Assembly: GCA_964480945.1 (NCBI GenBank)
Contig: CAYZRX010000002.1
Span: 53,306 to 117,305 of the forward strand
Source: VGWB01 sp964480945
GTDB lineage: Bacteria; Bacteroidota; Ignavibacteria; UBA10030
Direction: 5' to 3'
Length of the DNA stretch: 64,000 bases
Shown: positions 17,756 to 26,893 of the stretch, piece by piece
How the letters are laid out: every line of letters starts with the position of its first letter
How positions within the stretch are numbered: the stretch's first letter is position 1
Position numbers and translations under genes: made by a program
Notes under the pieces: model-generated
What the model saw: the letters and a program-made list of their open reading frames with translations, nothing else
Database searches by the model: none
What the model was told of the DNA's origin: nothing

Positions 17756-18469
17756 ATGTTCGCTTCGCTAAGCCAAACTGCTCGTAAGGTTTTCCTCCCT
17801 CTTCTCGACTTTTTCTATCCTCCACTCTGTCTCTCGTGCAACCGTCTCCTTCCAGACGGTCGCGATCGTGTGTGTGAGCAATGCTGGAACTCAATCCGAC
17901 GCGTGGACAGGGAGCTGGAGCTCTATCGGGAAACGCGCGGCAAACTGCTTGCTTCGAAGCAAATCGATGACCTGGTGGCAAGTTTTGTTTTCGAGAAGGA
18001 GGGATCGTTTCAACACATTGCGCACGCGCTGAAATACTCCGGGGTCCAGTCTCTCGGCATCGAGCTCGGTCGCAGGTTAGGCACGGTCATCAATGATTGG
18101 GGGCTTCGTGCTGATGGGCTCGTCCCCATTCCCTTGCACAAACGAAAGCTGCGCGAGCGCGGCTACAACCAGGCAGAGCTAATCGCCCGCGGCGTGAGCG
18201 CAGCGACGAAAATTCCTGTGCGCGCCGGGCTTGTGGGTCGCAAGAGGTTCACACAGACACAAACAGCCCTTTCGCTGGAGGAACGGCAGAAGAATGTGAA
18301 CGACGCCTTCGAGTTGAGGGCTTCCGACTCCTCGGAAATCAAGGACAAGACCTTCGTTCTCATTGACGACGTCATCACAACCGGGGCCACGATAGAGGCT
18401 TGCGGTCGTGAGCTGCGGCGCGCCGGAGCCTCGTGCATCATCGCCGCCTCCTCCGCGCTGGCGCAATAG
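17756..18469 (+). CDS. ComF family phosphoribosyltransferase-like protein
   Basis: 237 residues. The N-terminus has a double Cys pair (CLSC and CEQC, about residues 25-43) expected to bind zinc, followed by a type I phosphoribosyltransferase fold. The PRPP motif is VLIDDVITTGAT (about 204-215) and PIPLHKRKLRERGYNQAEL is the family's central signature. In naturally competent bacteria ComF helps DNA uptake; in others (GntX-like) the role is unclear. No other competence gene is present in the window. The start at ATG 17756 follows a short spacer of AT-rich repeat-like sequence. Confidence 0.93.
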   Translation: MFASLSQTARKVFLPLLDFFYPPLCLSCNRLLPDGRDRVCEQCWNSIRRVDRELELYRETRGKLLASKQIDDLVASFVFEKEGSFQHIAHALKYSGVQSLGIELGRRLGTVINDWGLRADGLVPIPLHKRKLRERGYNQAELIARGVSAATKIPVRAGLVGRKRFTQTQTALSLEERQKNVNDAFELRASDSSEIKDKTFVLIDDVITTGATIEACGRELRRAGASCIIAASSALAQ

Positions 18470-18639
18470 GTATGCTTCGCGCCTCGACGAGTTAACGGTC
18501 TCCCTCCGTCGAGCATGTTCACTGGGTATCTGATGCGACTGTCCGATCTTCATCGAACATGTGCAGGCGGAAAACGCATCATCTCGAAACGGTATAATAT
18601 AATCGGCACGGCGGTTGCCGAGCGTCTGACCCCGTTACC

Positions 18640-18670
18640 TTGACTTTCACTCGATTTGTGGGTAATTTTT
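18640..18670 (+). promoter_or_regulatory. Candidate Bacteroidota-type promoter for gapA
   Basis: TTG (18640-18642), 20 bases, then TAATTTTT (18663-18670). A separate TATAATATAAT stretch lies at about 18593-18603 but lacks a matching -35 element. Confidence 0.5.
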
Positions 18671-18671
18671 T

Positions 18672-18695
18672 GGGCCTCTAAAGGCCCATTTTTTT
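18672..18695 (+). terminator. Terminator-shaped hairpin in the gapA leader
   Basis: GGGCCT (18672-18677), loop CTAA, AGGCCC (18682-18687), then seven T (18689-18695). It sits between the predicted gapA promoter and the GGAGGT ribosome site. It may end transcription from comF, act as an attenuator, or be the 5' end hairpin of the gapA message. Confidence 0.6.
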
Positions 18696-18735
18696 AACTG
18701 AACGTTCGGACTTTTCTACCTCCCGGAGGTCTATT

Positions 18736-19791
18736 ATGGCAGTCAAAGTTGGAATCAACGGCTTTGGGCGCATTGGACGACAGGTGCTCAAGGCAATCCG
18801 CGATTATTACCCGAAAACCCTCGAGGTCGTCGCTGTGAACGACATCGGCAACATGAAGACGATGGCACACCTGCTGAAATACGACTCGAACTACGGCCGG
18901 TTCAACGGCACGGTCGAGGTGGCTGAAGGAGCGTTCATCATCGACGGGAAAACCGTCAAGGTCTTGAAAGAAACGGAGCCGGAGAAGCTCCCGTGGCGCG
19001 ATCTGGGCGTCGACATCGTCATCGAGAGCACCGGCCTCTTTACCATCAAGAAGGATGGTGTGAACAAGAAAGGGAAGGCCGTCAAAGGTGCCGAAAACCA
19101 CATCACCAGGGGGGGTGCGAAGAAGGTGATCATCTCCGCCCCGGCCGAAGGCGAGGACCTGACCATCGTTATGGGGGTGAATGACGACAAGTACGACCCC
19201 GCTGCTCACCACGTCGTCTCGAATGCGTCGTGTACCACGAACTGCCTCGCCCCGGCGGCCAAGGTCGTCCACGACAAGTTCAAGATCACGCGCGGTTTCA
19301 TGACGACCATCCATTCCTACACGAACGATCAGAGGATTCTCGATCTGCCGCACAGCGACCTGCGGCGTGCCCGGGCGGCGGCGCTGAGCATCATCCCGAC
19401 GACCACCGGCGCGGCAAAGGCCATAGCGCTTGTCATTCCCGACCTGAAGGGGAAATTCGATGGCTACGCGCTTCGTGTGCCGACCCCCACCGTGTCCATC
19501 GTAGATTTCACGGCGCAGGTCAGTGTTCCGTGCACGACGGACGAGCTCCGTCAAGCCTTCCGTGATGCCGCGGCCGGCCCGATGAAGGGCATCCTGGCCG
19601 CCATTGACGAGCCCCTGGTCAGCGTCGATTTCAAGGGTGACCCGCACAGCTCCTCCGTAGATATGCAGTTTACCTACGTGCTGGGGAAGGAGAAGAATGA
19701 CTTCCTGAAGGTCGTGACGTGGTACGACAACGAGTGGGGGTATTCGGTCAGGACGGCCGATCTCGCCAACATGATGGCGGCCAAGCTGTAA
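18736..19791 (+). CDS. gapA: Type I glyceraldehyde-3-phosphate dehydrogenase
   Basis: Converts glyceraldehyde 3-phosphate to 1,3-bisphosphoglycerate with NAD, feeding the next gene product. 351 residues, a little longer than usual because of a lysine-rich insertion at about 105-122. The NAD-binding GINGFGRIGR is at the N-terminus, the catalytic Cys166 lies in SNASCTTNC, and the C-terminus WYDNEWGYSVR is typical. GGAGGT 8 bases before the ATG is a strong ribosome site, in contrast to many genes here. gapA and pgk form a glycolytic pair separated by 36 bases. Confidence 0.98.
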   Translation: MAVKVGINGFGRIGRQVLKAIRDYYPKTLEVVAVNDIGNMKTMAHLLKYDSNYGRFNGTVEVAEGAFIIDGKTVKVLKETEPEKLPWRDLGVDIVIESTGLFTIKKDGVNKKGKAVKGAENHITRGGAKKVIISAPAEGEDLTIVMGVNDDKYDPAAHHVVSNASCTTNCLAPAAKVVHDKFKITRGFMTTIHSYTNDQRILDLPHSDLRRARAAALSIIPTTTGAAKAIALVIPDLKGKFDGYALRVPTPTVSIVDFTAQVSVPCTTDELRQAFRDAAAGPMKGILAAIDEPLVSVDFKGDPHSSSVDMQFTYVLGKEKNDFLKVVTWYDNEWGYSVRTADLANMMAAKL

Positions 19792-19827
19792 CCTCCGGAT
19801 CGGTCATCCCAACACGCGAGGTGAACT

Positions 19828-21096
19828 ATGAGCAAAATGACAGTTCGTGATATTGACTTTCACGGCAAGCGCGTTCTGATGCGGGTGGATTTCAATGTTC
19901 CGCTGAAGAACGGCGTCATCCAGGACGACATCCGTATGCGCGCCGCGCTGCCGACCATCACCTATATCCTCGACCACAAGCCGAAATACCTCGTTCTCAT
20001 GTCGCATCTGGGCGATCCGAAAAAGGACACGCAGAAGGCGAAGGAGAAGGCAGAGAAAGACGGCAAGCCGTTCGATGAGGCGAAGTACATCGAAGGCAAG
20101 CATAAGATGAAGCCGGTCGTCGAGCATCTCGCGCAACTGCTCAATCGCCCGGTGAAGCTTGCCCCGGCCGCCATCGGCCCGGAGACGAAGGCGATGGTGG
20201 ATGCTCTCAAGGACGGCGAGGTTCTGATGCTGGAGAACACTCGATTCCACAAGGAGGAGACCTCGAAGGAGGCGGCTGATCGTGAGCGGATGGCGAAGGA
20301 GCTTGCAGCGTACGGCGACGTTTATGTGAACGACGCCTTCGGCACGGCTCATCGTCCCCACGCATCGACGGAGACGGTTGCCCACTACCTGCCGGCAGCG
20401 GCGGGCTTCCTGATGGAAAAAGAACTGACCTACCTTGCGAAAGCGACGGAGAATCCTGCGAAGCCGTTCGTCGCCGTCCTCGGCGGTGCGAAGATTTCCG
20501 GGAAGATCGACGTCATCCAGAACCTGATGGGCAAAGTCGACTCGCTGCTCATAGGCGGCGGCATGATGTTCACGTTCTACAAGGCCCAGGGAATGGAAAT
20601 CGGCAAATCGTTGTTGGAGGAAGATAGGGTTGAGATGGCGAAGAAGATCCTTGCCGCCGCGAAGGCGAAGAACCTGAGACTCTTGCTGCCGGTCGACACT
20701 CTCGTGGCGGATAAGTTCGACAACGCCGCGGCAACGAAGGTGGTGCCCGTGAACGCGATCCCCGCCGGTTGGGCGGGCGTCGATATCGGTCCGGAGACGA
20801 TCAAGTCGTTTGCGGATGAAATCAAGAAGGGAAAGACGGTCGTGTGGAACGGTCCGATGGGCGTCTTCGAGATGCCGAATTTTGCCAAGGGTACCACAGC
20901 CATCGCCCAAGCGCTGGCCGACGCGACGAAAGCCGGGGCTGTGACCATCGTCGGGGGCGGCGATTCGGCCTCGGCGATTGCGCAGGCCGGCCTGGAGAAA
21001 GACGTCTCGCACGTTTCCACGGGCGGAGGTGCTTCACTCGAGTTCCTTGAGGGGAAGGTTCTCCCTGGCGTTGCTGCGCTGACGGACAAAGACTAA
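19828..21096 (+). CDS. pgk: Phosphoglycerate kinase
   Basis: Transfers the acyl phosphate of 1,3-bisphosphoglycerate to ADP. 422 residues against about 395 normally; the extra length is a lysine-rich insertion at about 63-90. Signatures present: RVDFNVPLKNG at the N-terminus, NDAFGTAHRPHAS, GGAKISGKIDVI, VVWNGPMGVFE, and the nucleotide loop GGGDSASAI. Ribosome site AGGTGA precedes the ATG. It directly follows gapA, probably in one transcript, and is followed by a hairpin. Confidence 0.98.
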   Translation: MSKMTVRDIDFHGKRVLMRVDFNVPLKNGVIQDDIRMRAALPTITYILDHKPKYLVLMSHLGDPKKDTQKAKEKAEKDGKPFDEAKYIEGKHKMKPVVEHLAQLLNRPVKLAPAAIGPETKAMVDALKDGEVLMLENTRFHKEETSKEAADRERMAKELAAYGDVYVNDAFGTAHRPHASTETVAHYLPAAAGFLMEKELTYLAKATENPAKPFVAVLGGAKISGKIDVIQNLMGKVDSLLIGGGMMFTFYKAQGMEIGKSLLEEDRVEMAKKILAAAKAKNLRLLLPVDTLVADKFDNAAATKVVPVNAIPAGWAGVDIGPETIKSFADEIKKGKTVVWNGPMGVFEMPNFAKGTTAIAQALADATKAGAVTIVGGGDSASAIAQAGLEKDVSHVSTGGGASLEFLEGKVLPGVAALTDKD

Positions 21097-21127
21097 ATCA
21101 CGATCTCCCGTTACGGATGAACGCAAG

Positions 21128-21170
21128 CCGATTGCGGTCGGGCAACCCTGCCTGCAATCGGAATTTGTTT
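21128..21170 (+). terminator. Probable terminator after gapA-pgk
   Basis: CCGATTGC (21128-21135) pairs with GCAATCGG (21154-21161), with an 18-base GC-rich loop, followed by AATTTGTTT. The tail is only partly T-rich. Confidence 0.55.
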
Positions 21171-21224
21171 CGCCGGACTTTGTCCTTCGGAGAACTCGGC
21201 ACCCGCTAGTTTTTTTGCTCGGAT

Positions 21225-22145
21225 ATGTCCTACAATCAGGGAAACTACTACCGCCCGTCGATGTTCGGGGGATTCCGGTTCTTTCCGCCCGTCATCAAGT
21301 GGCTCATCATCCTGAACGCCGCGGTGTTTATCATCTTTCGATGGGGCGGTCAGATGTATACGTTCGATGGGATGCGCCTCGACTATCTGTTCGACGTTTA
21401 CTTCGGCCTGATGCCGCTGGGCCACGGGTTCTACCTCTGGCAGTTAATCACCTATCAATTTATCCATGCCGATATCCTCCACATCCTCTTCAACATGTTC
21501 TTCGGGTTGTGGATGTTCGGGATGGAGGTGGAGCACGTTCTGGGCTCGCGTAAGTTTCTGTCCCTCTATCTGACGTGTGGGGTCGCCGCCGGCGTGTCGC
21601 AATTGATCCTCGCCCCGATCCTGGAACCGTCCTCCGTGGTGACTTCCTTCGGCCAGGGGATTCCTACCATTGGGGCTTCCGGCGCGGTCTTCGGCGTGTT
21701 GGTGGCGTTCGCGATGATGTTCCCCGACCGGTACATCTTTCTCTATTTTCTGGTCCCGATTAAAGCCAAGTATTTCGTCGCAATCCTGATCGCCATAGGA
21801 ATCTGGTCCGTCGGCGGGCACAGCGCGGTGGCGAACCTTGCTCACCTGGGCGGAGCTGTGATGGGCTTCTTCTTCGTTTCCTATATTGCACATCGATTTC
21901 CGTGGACGATGGTCGACCGGGTGAAATGGTGGATCAATGCTCGGACGACCCCGCGCACGAGCGATCAGTATGAGGAGGTCGTAGAGGCAAAGATTCACGA
22001 TATTAAAGCACCCCCGATGAGCGAGCAGGAGCTGCACCAGAAGAAGATCGACGAGATACTTGACAAGATCAGCCGAGCAGGATACCAGAGTCTGAACGAA
22101 GAAGAGAAGAAGATACTCTTCGAAGCGAGTAAGAAATTGAACTGA
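21225..22145 (+). CDS. Rhomboid family intramembrane serine protease
   Basis: 306 residues with about six membrane segments and a soluble C-terminal tail of about 75 residues rich in Glu and Lys. The catalytic dyad is visible: S152 in GASG and H207 in NLAHLGG, with N90 in HILFNMFFG as the oxyanion residue. Rhomboids cleave membrane proteins within or near the bilayer; the substrate here is unknown. It starts after the pgk terminator and ends 17 bases before ispG, so the two could share a transcript. Confidence 0.95.
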   Translation: MSYNQGNYYRPSMFGGFRFFPPVIKWLIILNAAVFIIFRWGGQMYTFDGMRLDYLFDVYFGLMPLGHGFYLWQLITYQFIHADILHILFNMFFGLWMFGMEVEHVLGSRKFLSLYLTCGVAAGVSQLILAPILEPSSVVTSFGQGIPTIGASGAVFGVLVAFAMMFPDRYIFLYFLVPIKAKYFVAILIAIGIWSVGGHSAVANLAHLGGAVMGFFFVSYIAHRFPWTMVDRVKWWINARTTPRTSDQYEEVVEAKIHDIKAPPMSEQELHQKKIDEILDKISRAGYQSLNEEEKKILFEASKKLN

Positions 22146-22162
22146 GGGGCGGGAAACGATCG

Positions 22163-23287
22163 ATGGCAATAACGATTCCAGAGATTGAAGTAACCCCACC
22201 GGCACGCCACCAGACGTACAAGGTCGGCGTTCGCCGGAAGACGCGGCAGGTGGCCGTTGGTGGTGTGAAAATTGGCGGCGACGCGCCGATCTCCGTTCAG
22301 ACCATGACGAAGACGAAAACCGACGACATCGCGGGGACGCTCGGACAGATCCGCGCGGCAGCCGAGGCCGGGGTCGATATCGTGCGGGTGACGGTGAACG
22401 ACAAAGAGGCGGCTGAAGCGATGGGGGAGATCGTCCGCCAGTCGCCTGTGCCCATTGTGGCGGATATTCACTTCAACCACATTTTCGCTCTCAAGGCGGT
22501 CGAAGCCGGCGTCGCGAAGGTGCGGATCAATCCTGGCAACATCGGATCGAAGGATCGGATTCGTCAAGTGCTCACGGCATGTAAGGAGAAGGGAATACCG
22601 ATCCGCATCGGAGTGAATTCAGGGTCGCTCGAGGAGGACATCCTCGAGAAGCACGGCTACCCGACGGCGGAGGCGCTCTACGAGAGCGCCATGCGGCACG
22701 TCGAGATCTGCGACGAGTTCGGCTTCAAGGATATCGTCGTCTCGGTCAAGTCGACGGATGTGAAGCTGATGATCGAGGCATACCGCCTCGTGGCCCAGCG
22801 CACCGATATTCCGCTGCACCTCGGCGTCACGGAGGCCGGGACGACTCGGGTCGGGACGATCAAATCCGCGGTCGGGATCGGGTCGCTCCTTGCGGATGGC
22901 ATCGGCGATACGATCCGTGTTTCGCTGACGGACGATCCCGTCAAGGAAGTGGAAGTCGGGAAGGAAATCCTTCGCTCGCTCAGCCTGGCATCCCGCAACA
23001 TCGAGCTGATCGCCTGTCCCACATGCGGCCGGCTGGAGGTCGATCTGTTCGGCATCATGGCTCAGCTGGAGGAGAAGCTCGCCGGCGTGAAGAAGCCGGT
23101 GAAGGTGGCGGTCCTGGGGTGCGTGGTGAACGGTCCCGGCGAGGCCAGTGAGGCCGACATCGGCATCGCGGCGGGGAAGGGGGTTGCGATCCTCTACCGG
23201 AAGGGGGAGGTCGTGAAACGCGTGAAGGAGGAAGATATTGTGAAGTGCGTGCTCGAAGAGGTCGATCGATTCCAGCCCGAGACGTAG
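22163..23287 (+). CDS. ispG: 4-hydroxy-3-methylbut-2-enyl diphosphate synthase
   Basis: Iron-sulfur enzyme of the non-mevalonate (MEP) pathway, making HMBPP from MEcPP. 374 residues. The N-terminal TIM-barrel part has VTVNDKEAAEAMGEI and VADIHFNHIFALKAVEAG. The [4Fe-4S] ligands are C285, C288 (ACPTCGR) and C320 with E327 in GCVVNGPGE. It is the short bacterial form without the plant-type insert. A terminator follows at 23341. Confidence 0.97.
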   Translation: MAITIPEIEVTPPARHQTYKVGVRRKTRQVAVGGVKIGGDAPISVQTMTKTKTDDIAGTLGQIRAAAEAGVDIVRVTVNDKEAAEAMGEIVRQSPVPIVADIHFNHIFALKAVEAGVAKVRINPGNIGSKDRIRQVLTACKEKGIPIRIGVNSGSLEEDILEKHGYPTAEALYESAMRHVEICDEFGFKDIVVSVKSTDVKLMIEAYRLVAQRTDIPLHLGVTEAGTTRVGTIKSAVGIGSLLADGIGDTIRVSLTDDPVKEVEVGKEILRSLSLASRNIELIACPTCGRLEVDLFGIMAQLEEKLAGVKKPVKVAVLGCVVNGPGEASEADIGIAAGKGVAILYRKGEVVKRVKEEDIVKCVLEEVDRFQPET

Positions 23288-23340
23288 GCGACCCGCGTCA
23301 ATTTGCCCATACGAGCTCTGATCGTTGGTGAACTGTGCAG

Positions 23341-23364
23341 GCCGGATGAAGAGTCCGGCTTTTT
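23341..23364 (+). terminator. Rho-independent terminator after ispG
   Basis: GCCGGA, 7-base loop, TCCGGC, then TTTTTC. Confidence 0.85.
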
Positions 23365-23413
23365 CGTTCGGAGGGAAGCTCGGGTTCCATCTTCACCATC
23401 TTCAATTCGGTAA

Positions 23414-23530
23414 AGGCTGTCCAAAATGTAGGTCGAAATGTCATTTCGACTACGTTGAGATTCAAGAATCACTGATTGTCGACAGCTCTCCAACTTCCGC
23501 GTATGGTTGATGGTACCGTTTGGACAGCCT
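23414..23530. mobile_element. MITE-like element with 12-bp terminal inverted repeats
   Basis: AGGCTGTCCAAA at 23414-23425 is perfectly inverted as TTTGGACAGCCT at 23519-23530. The 117-bp unit has no gene. Inside it GTCGAAATG-T-CATTTCGAC (23432-23450) forms a perfect hairpin. The ends resemble the GGCTGTCC-type termini of several insertion sequences. I see no flanking target duplication. It ends 45 bases before the aldolase ATG and could influence its expression. Confidence 0.6.
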
Positions 23531-23575
23531 CACCGAGCCGGATCAATCTTTCATTGACAAATCAAGAAGATTACT

Positions 23576-24370
23576 ATGCCAGAATCCATCATTCCACCAA
23601 ATAACGCCAAGCGAGCCCTCAGGGAGGGCAAATCCCTCGTCGGCTTGATGGTCATCGAAATCCGCCAGCCCTCTGTCATGCAGATGCTGGCGAACGCCGG
23701 CTACGATTTCGTCATCATCGACAATGAGCACGGAGCATTCAACATCGAGACGATTTCGGACTTGAGCCGGAACGCCAGGAAGGTGGGGCTCACGCCGATC
23801 GTCCGGGTGCCTGAATGGTCGTACGCTCACATCACGCAGCCGCTCGACTCTGGGGCACAGGGGATCATGACGCCGAGGATCACCGAGGCGCAGCAGGTGC
23901 GGGAGATCCTTCAGATCATGAAGTACCCGCCGGTCGGGAGGCGCGGGAGCGTCGTTGCCCGCGGGCACACCGATTTGAAGTCCGGCCCCATCCTCGATGC
24001 GATGAAAGCCGCGAACGAGGAATCGATGCTCGTCGTGCAGATCGAGACCCGGCAGGCCGTCGAAAAGTTGGACGAGATCCTCGCTGTCCCCGGGGTGGAT
24101 GTCGCCCTCATCGGACCGACCGATCTTTCGGTTTCCCTCGGCATCGGGGGAGAGATGAAGAACCCCAAGCTCGTCGCGGCCATCGAATCGACGATCGAGG
24201 CGTGCAAACGGCACAACGTGATTCCGGCAATTCACATGAATGATCTTGAGCTCGCCGCACACTGGGGGAGCAAAGGCATGCGAATGGTCAGCTGCAACTC
24301 CGAGGTGGGGATGATGGTTCAGGCCGGAAGCGCTGCCGTCGCCGCGATCCGCAAAGCCTTAGGCAAGTGA
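23576..24370 (+). CDS. HpcH/HpaI family aldolase
   Basis: 264-residue class II (metal-dependent) aldolase of the family that cleaves 4-hydroxy-2-oxo acids such as 2-keto-3-deoxy sugar acids and HHED to pyruvate plus an aldehyde. Visible family blocks: YDFVIIDNEHGAFNIET, the arginine and metal-binding region VVARGHTD and VVQIETRQAVEK, and VDVALIGPTDLSVSLG. The actual substrate is open. ATG 23576 follows AAGAAG. A terminator follows at 24425. The inserted MITE-like element lies just upstream. Confidence 0.93.
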   Translation: MPESIIPPNNAKRALREGKSLVGLMVIEIRQPSVMQMLANAGYDFVIIDNEHGAFNIETISDLSRNARKVGLTPIVRVPEWSYAHITQPLDSGAQGIMTPRITEAQQVREILQIMKYPPVGRRGSVVARGHTDLKSGPILDAMKAANEESMLVVQIETRQAVEKLDEILAVPGVDVALIGPTDLSVSLGIGGEMKNPKLVAAIESTIEACKRHNVIPAIHMNDLELAAHWGSKGMRMVSCNSEVGMMVQAGSAAVAAIRKALGK

Positions 24371-24424
24371 GTCGGTTGGTGGCGTGAACGAGCCGCCGTG
24401 CAGTGCGAAGCCGTTATATCGGTA

Positions 24425-24450
24425 GGTCAGTCCTTTATGACTGACCTTTT
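24425..24450 (+). terminator. Terminator after the aldolase gene
   Basis: GGTCAGTC, 6-base loop, GACTGACC, then TTTT. Confidence 0.8.
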
Positions 24451-24543
24451 GGGTGGATTTTCGAAAGGTAGTCCCCAGGGGGACGGAGGGACAAACTGCA
24501 GGGCCGATAAACTCGTCGGTTGAAGCCCTTCTCGCATGAAATC

Positions 24544-24572
24544 AAAAGGCCGGATCGTCGGATCCGGCCTTT
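24544..24572 (-). terminator. Terminator of the M13 peptidase gene
   Basis: GGCCGGATC, 4-base loop, GATCCGGCC. On the minus strand it is followed by TTTTGATTTC, 26 bases after the M13 stop; it could also work on the plus strand. Confidence 0.8.
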
Positions 24573-24597
24573 CGTTGTACGTCACGTACCGTCAATC

Positions 24598-26664
24598 TCA
24601 CCACACATTAGCGCGCACGGCTTCCGGTCTGACCATCTCATCCCCATCGGCGCAGCCGAATGCCTTGTAGAACGACGGCATATTCGAGAGGGGGCCGTCC
24701 GTGCGGAACTTCGACGGAGAGTGCGGATCGGTCCTGACCTGCAGCCGGAGTGCCTCCGGTGTGCTGTTTCTCCGCCAGATCTGGGCCCAGGCGAGAAAGA
24801 ACCGCTGCTCTGGCGTGAAGCCGTCGATCAGCAGCCGCGGTTTTCCTGCTAGCGCTTTCTCGAGCGCCGTGTAGGAAATGGAGAGCCCGGCGAGGTCGCC
24901 GATGTTCTCGCCGAGCGTGAGCTTACCGTTCACGTGCAGCGAGTCGATTGCGACATAGCCGTCGAATTGCCTCACGACAAGCGCCGTTCGTTCATCGAAC
25001 TTCTTCCTCGTCTCCGGCGTCCACCACATCTTGAGATTTCCGTTCGCGTCGAACTTGCTCCCCTGGTCGTCAAAACCGTGGGAGATCTCGTGACCGATCA
25101 CGGCGCCCATGCCTCCGTAGTTCACCGCGTCATCAGCCTCTGGATCGAAGAAGGGCGGCTGCAGGATGCCGGCCGGGAAGACGATCTCATTCCGCGTGGC
25201 GCTGTAGTAGGCGTTGACCGTGGGGGGCGTCATCCCCCATTCCGTACGATCGACCGGCTTGCCGATCTTGGCCATATTGAAGTCGAAATTGAACTCGGCG
25301 GCTCTGCGGAGGTTTTCCAGGTATGACGTCCGGTCGACCTCAAGCTTCGAGTAGTCCCTCCATTTGTCCGGGTAGCCGATCTTTACTCCAAAGGACTCGA
25401 GTTTCTTCAGGGCTGCGGCGCGCGTGGCCGCGTCCATCCAGTCGACTGAATTGATATGCTCCCGCATCGCGGCAACGAGGTTGTTCACCATCTCCTTGGC
25501 GCGCGCTTTCGCCTCCGGGCTGAACGCCTTCTTGACGTACAGCTGGCCGAGGGCTTGGCCCATCGTTCTGTTGATGATCTGAATGATGCGCTTCCAGCGC
25601 GGCTGCAGCTCCTTCGCTCCGGTCATGATTGTGCCGTAGAAATTGAAATTCTCGATCACAAACGGTGAGCTGAGGGCGTTCGCCGCTTCGCGCACCACCC
25701 GCCACCGCAAGTACGTCTTCCAGTCGCTAACGGGGACCTCCTTCATCATCGCGTTCACCTCTTTGAAGAACGGCGGTTGACCGACGTTCACGTCCCCCGG
25801 GTTCGAAAGACCAATGCCGGCAAAGAATTCCGGCCAGCTGAAGTTCGGTGTGAGAGCCGCAAGCTGCGCCTGCGTCATCTTGTTGTAGTTCTTGTCCGGA
25901 TCGCGCCGCTCGACTCGGGTAAACGAGGCTTTCGCCAGGCGTGTTTCGAGCTCGAGCACGGTCTTCGCCTCCGCTTCTGCCGTCGCCGCATCATCGCCGA
26001 TGAGCTTGAACATCGCGGTGAGATGATTGATATATTCCTGCCGAGTCTTCTTGAGCTTTGCGTCATCGGAGAGGTAATAGTCGCGATCGGGAAGCCCGAG
26101 CCCACCCTGACTAAGCTGGGCAATGACCTGCGTGCTGTTCTTTTGGTCCTGGCTGGCGAACAAGCCGAACACGCCTCCGACCCCGTCGACGTGAAAGCGA
26201 GCGAGCTCCTTCTGTACTCCCTTCATGTCTTTGACCGCATCGATGTGTTTCAGATCGGCTTCGATTGGCTCCGCGCCGAGCGATTCGATGCGGGCGGAAT
26301 CCATCCCCGTCGCATAGAAATCACCGATCTTCTGCGCGATGCTCCCCTTCGGCGCATCGGTGTTCATCTCAGCCTCTTCGACGATCTCCTTCAGCACGAC
26401 GTTGTTCTTCTCGGCAAGCTCTGTGAAGCTCCCCCAGCTGCTGTAAGCGGGAGGGATCGGGTTGTTCTTGATCCAGTTGCCGTTGGCGTATTGATAGAAA
26501 TCCTGGCACGGCTTGACGCTCGGGTCGATGTTCATCGGGTCCAGGCCGCGACCGCTTTCCTGCGCCTGCCCCGTTAAGGGGGCCTGAAGGACGAAGGCAA
26601 CGAGCAGAATTCCGGGCATACCGCCCAGAGGCCTTTGGAATGTGAAGACTCCTCGCTTCATCAT
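24598..26664 (-). CDS. Exported M13 (neprilysin/PepO-like) zinc endopeptidase
   Basis: 688 residues with a signal peptide. The N-terminal M13 domain starts with DPSVKPCQDFYQYANGNWI. The zinc site is HEISH at 525-529 with the third ligand E586 in ENIGDLAGL, and NAYYSATRNEIVFPAGILQ is the substrate-binding NAxY-type region. The protein ends with the usual CxxxxW-like Trp. Such enzymes degrade oligopeptides in the periplasm or outside the cell. AAAGGGA precedes the start. It is a single gene with its own terminator, divergent from the lipoprotein at 26894. Confidence 0.96.
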   Translation of the reverse strand: MMKRGVFTFQRPLGGMPGILLVAFVLQAPLTGQAQESGRGLDPMNIDPSVKPCQDFYQYANGNWIKNNPIPPAYSSWGSFTELAEKNNVVLKEIVEEAEMNTDAPKGSIAQKIGDFYATGMDSARIESLGAEPIEADLKHIDAVKDMKGVQKELARFHVDGVGGVFGLFASQDQKNSTQVIAQLSQGGLGLPDRDYYLSDDAKLKKTRQEYINHLTAMFKLIGDDAATAEAEAKTVLELETRLAKASFTRVERRDPDKNYNKMTQAQLAALTPNFSWPEFFAGIGLSNPGDVNVGQPPFFKEVNAMMKEVPVSDWKTYLRWRVVREAANALSSPFVIENFNFYGTIMTGAKELQPRWKRIIQIINRTMGQALGQLYVKKAFSPEAKARAKEMVNNLVAAMREHINSVDWMDAATRAAALKKLESFGVKIGYPDKWRDYSKLEVDRTSYLENLRRAAEFNFDFNMAKIGKPVDRTEWGMTPPTVNAYYSATRNEIVFPAGILQPPFFDPEADDAVNYGGMGAVIGHEISHGFDDQGSKFDANGNLKMWWTPETRKKFDERTALVVRQFDGYVAIDSLHVNGKLTLGENIGDLAGLSISYTALEKALAGKPRLLIDGFTPEQRFFLAWAQIWRRNSTPEALRLQVRTDPHSPSKFRTDGPLSNMPSFYKAFGCADGDEMVRPEAVRANVW

Positions 26665-26893
26665 CGTGTGTCCCTTTGAGTTGATTCTTGATAGGTCATT
26701 GAGGGGTGACCGCGCCTTCGCCGCAGCGGAAGGGGAGGTGTCATCTCTCTTCGTGGTGAGTCTTAATCTATGTCAGGGAATACTCAGAGGCAAGACGAAA
26801 GTCATGGTATTTTCGTCCTGGAAGTTTCAGGAATGAATCGTATATTGAACAAAAATCGATCACTTCAGCTCAGGTAAGGAAGGTGCAAGCCCT

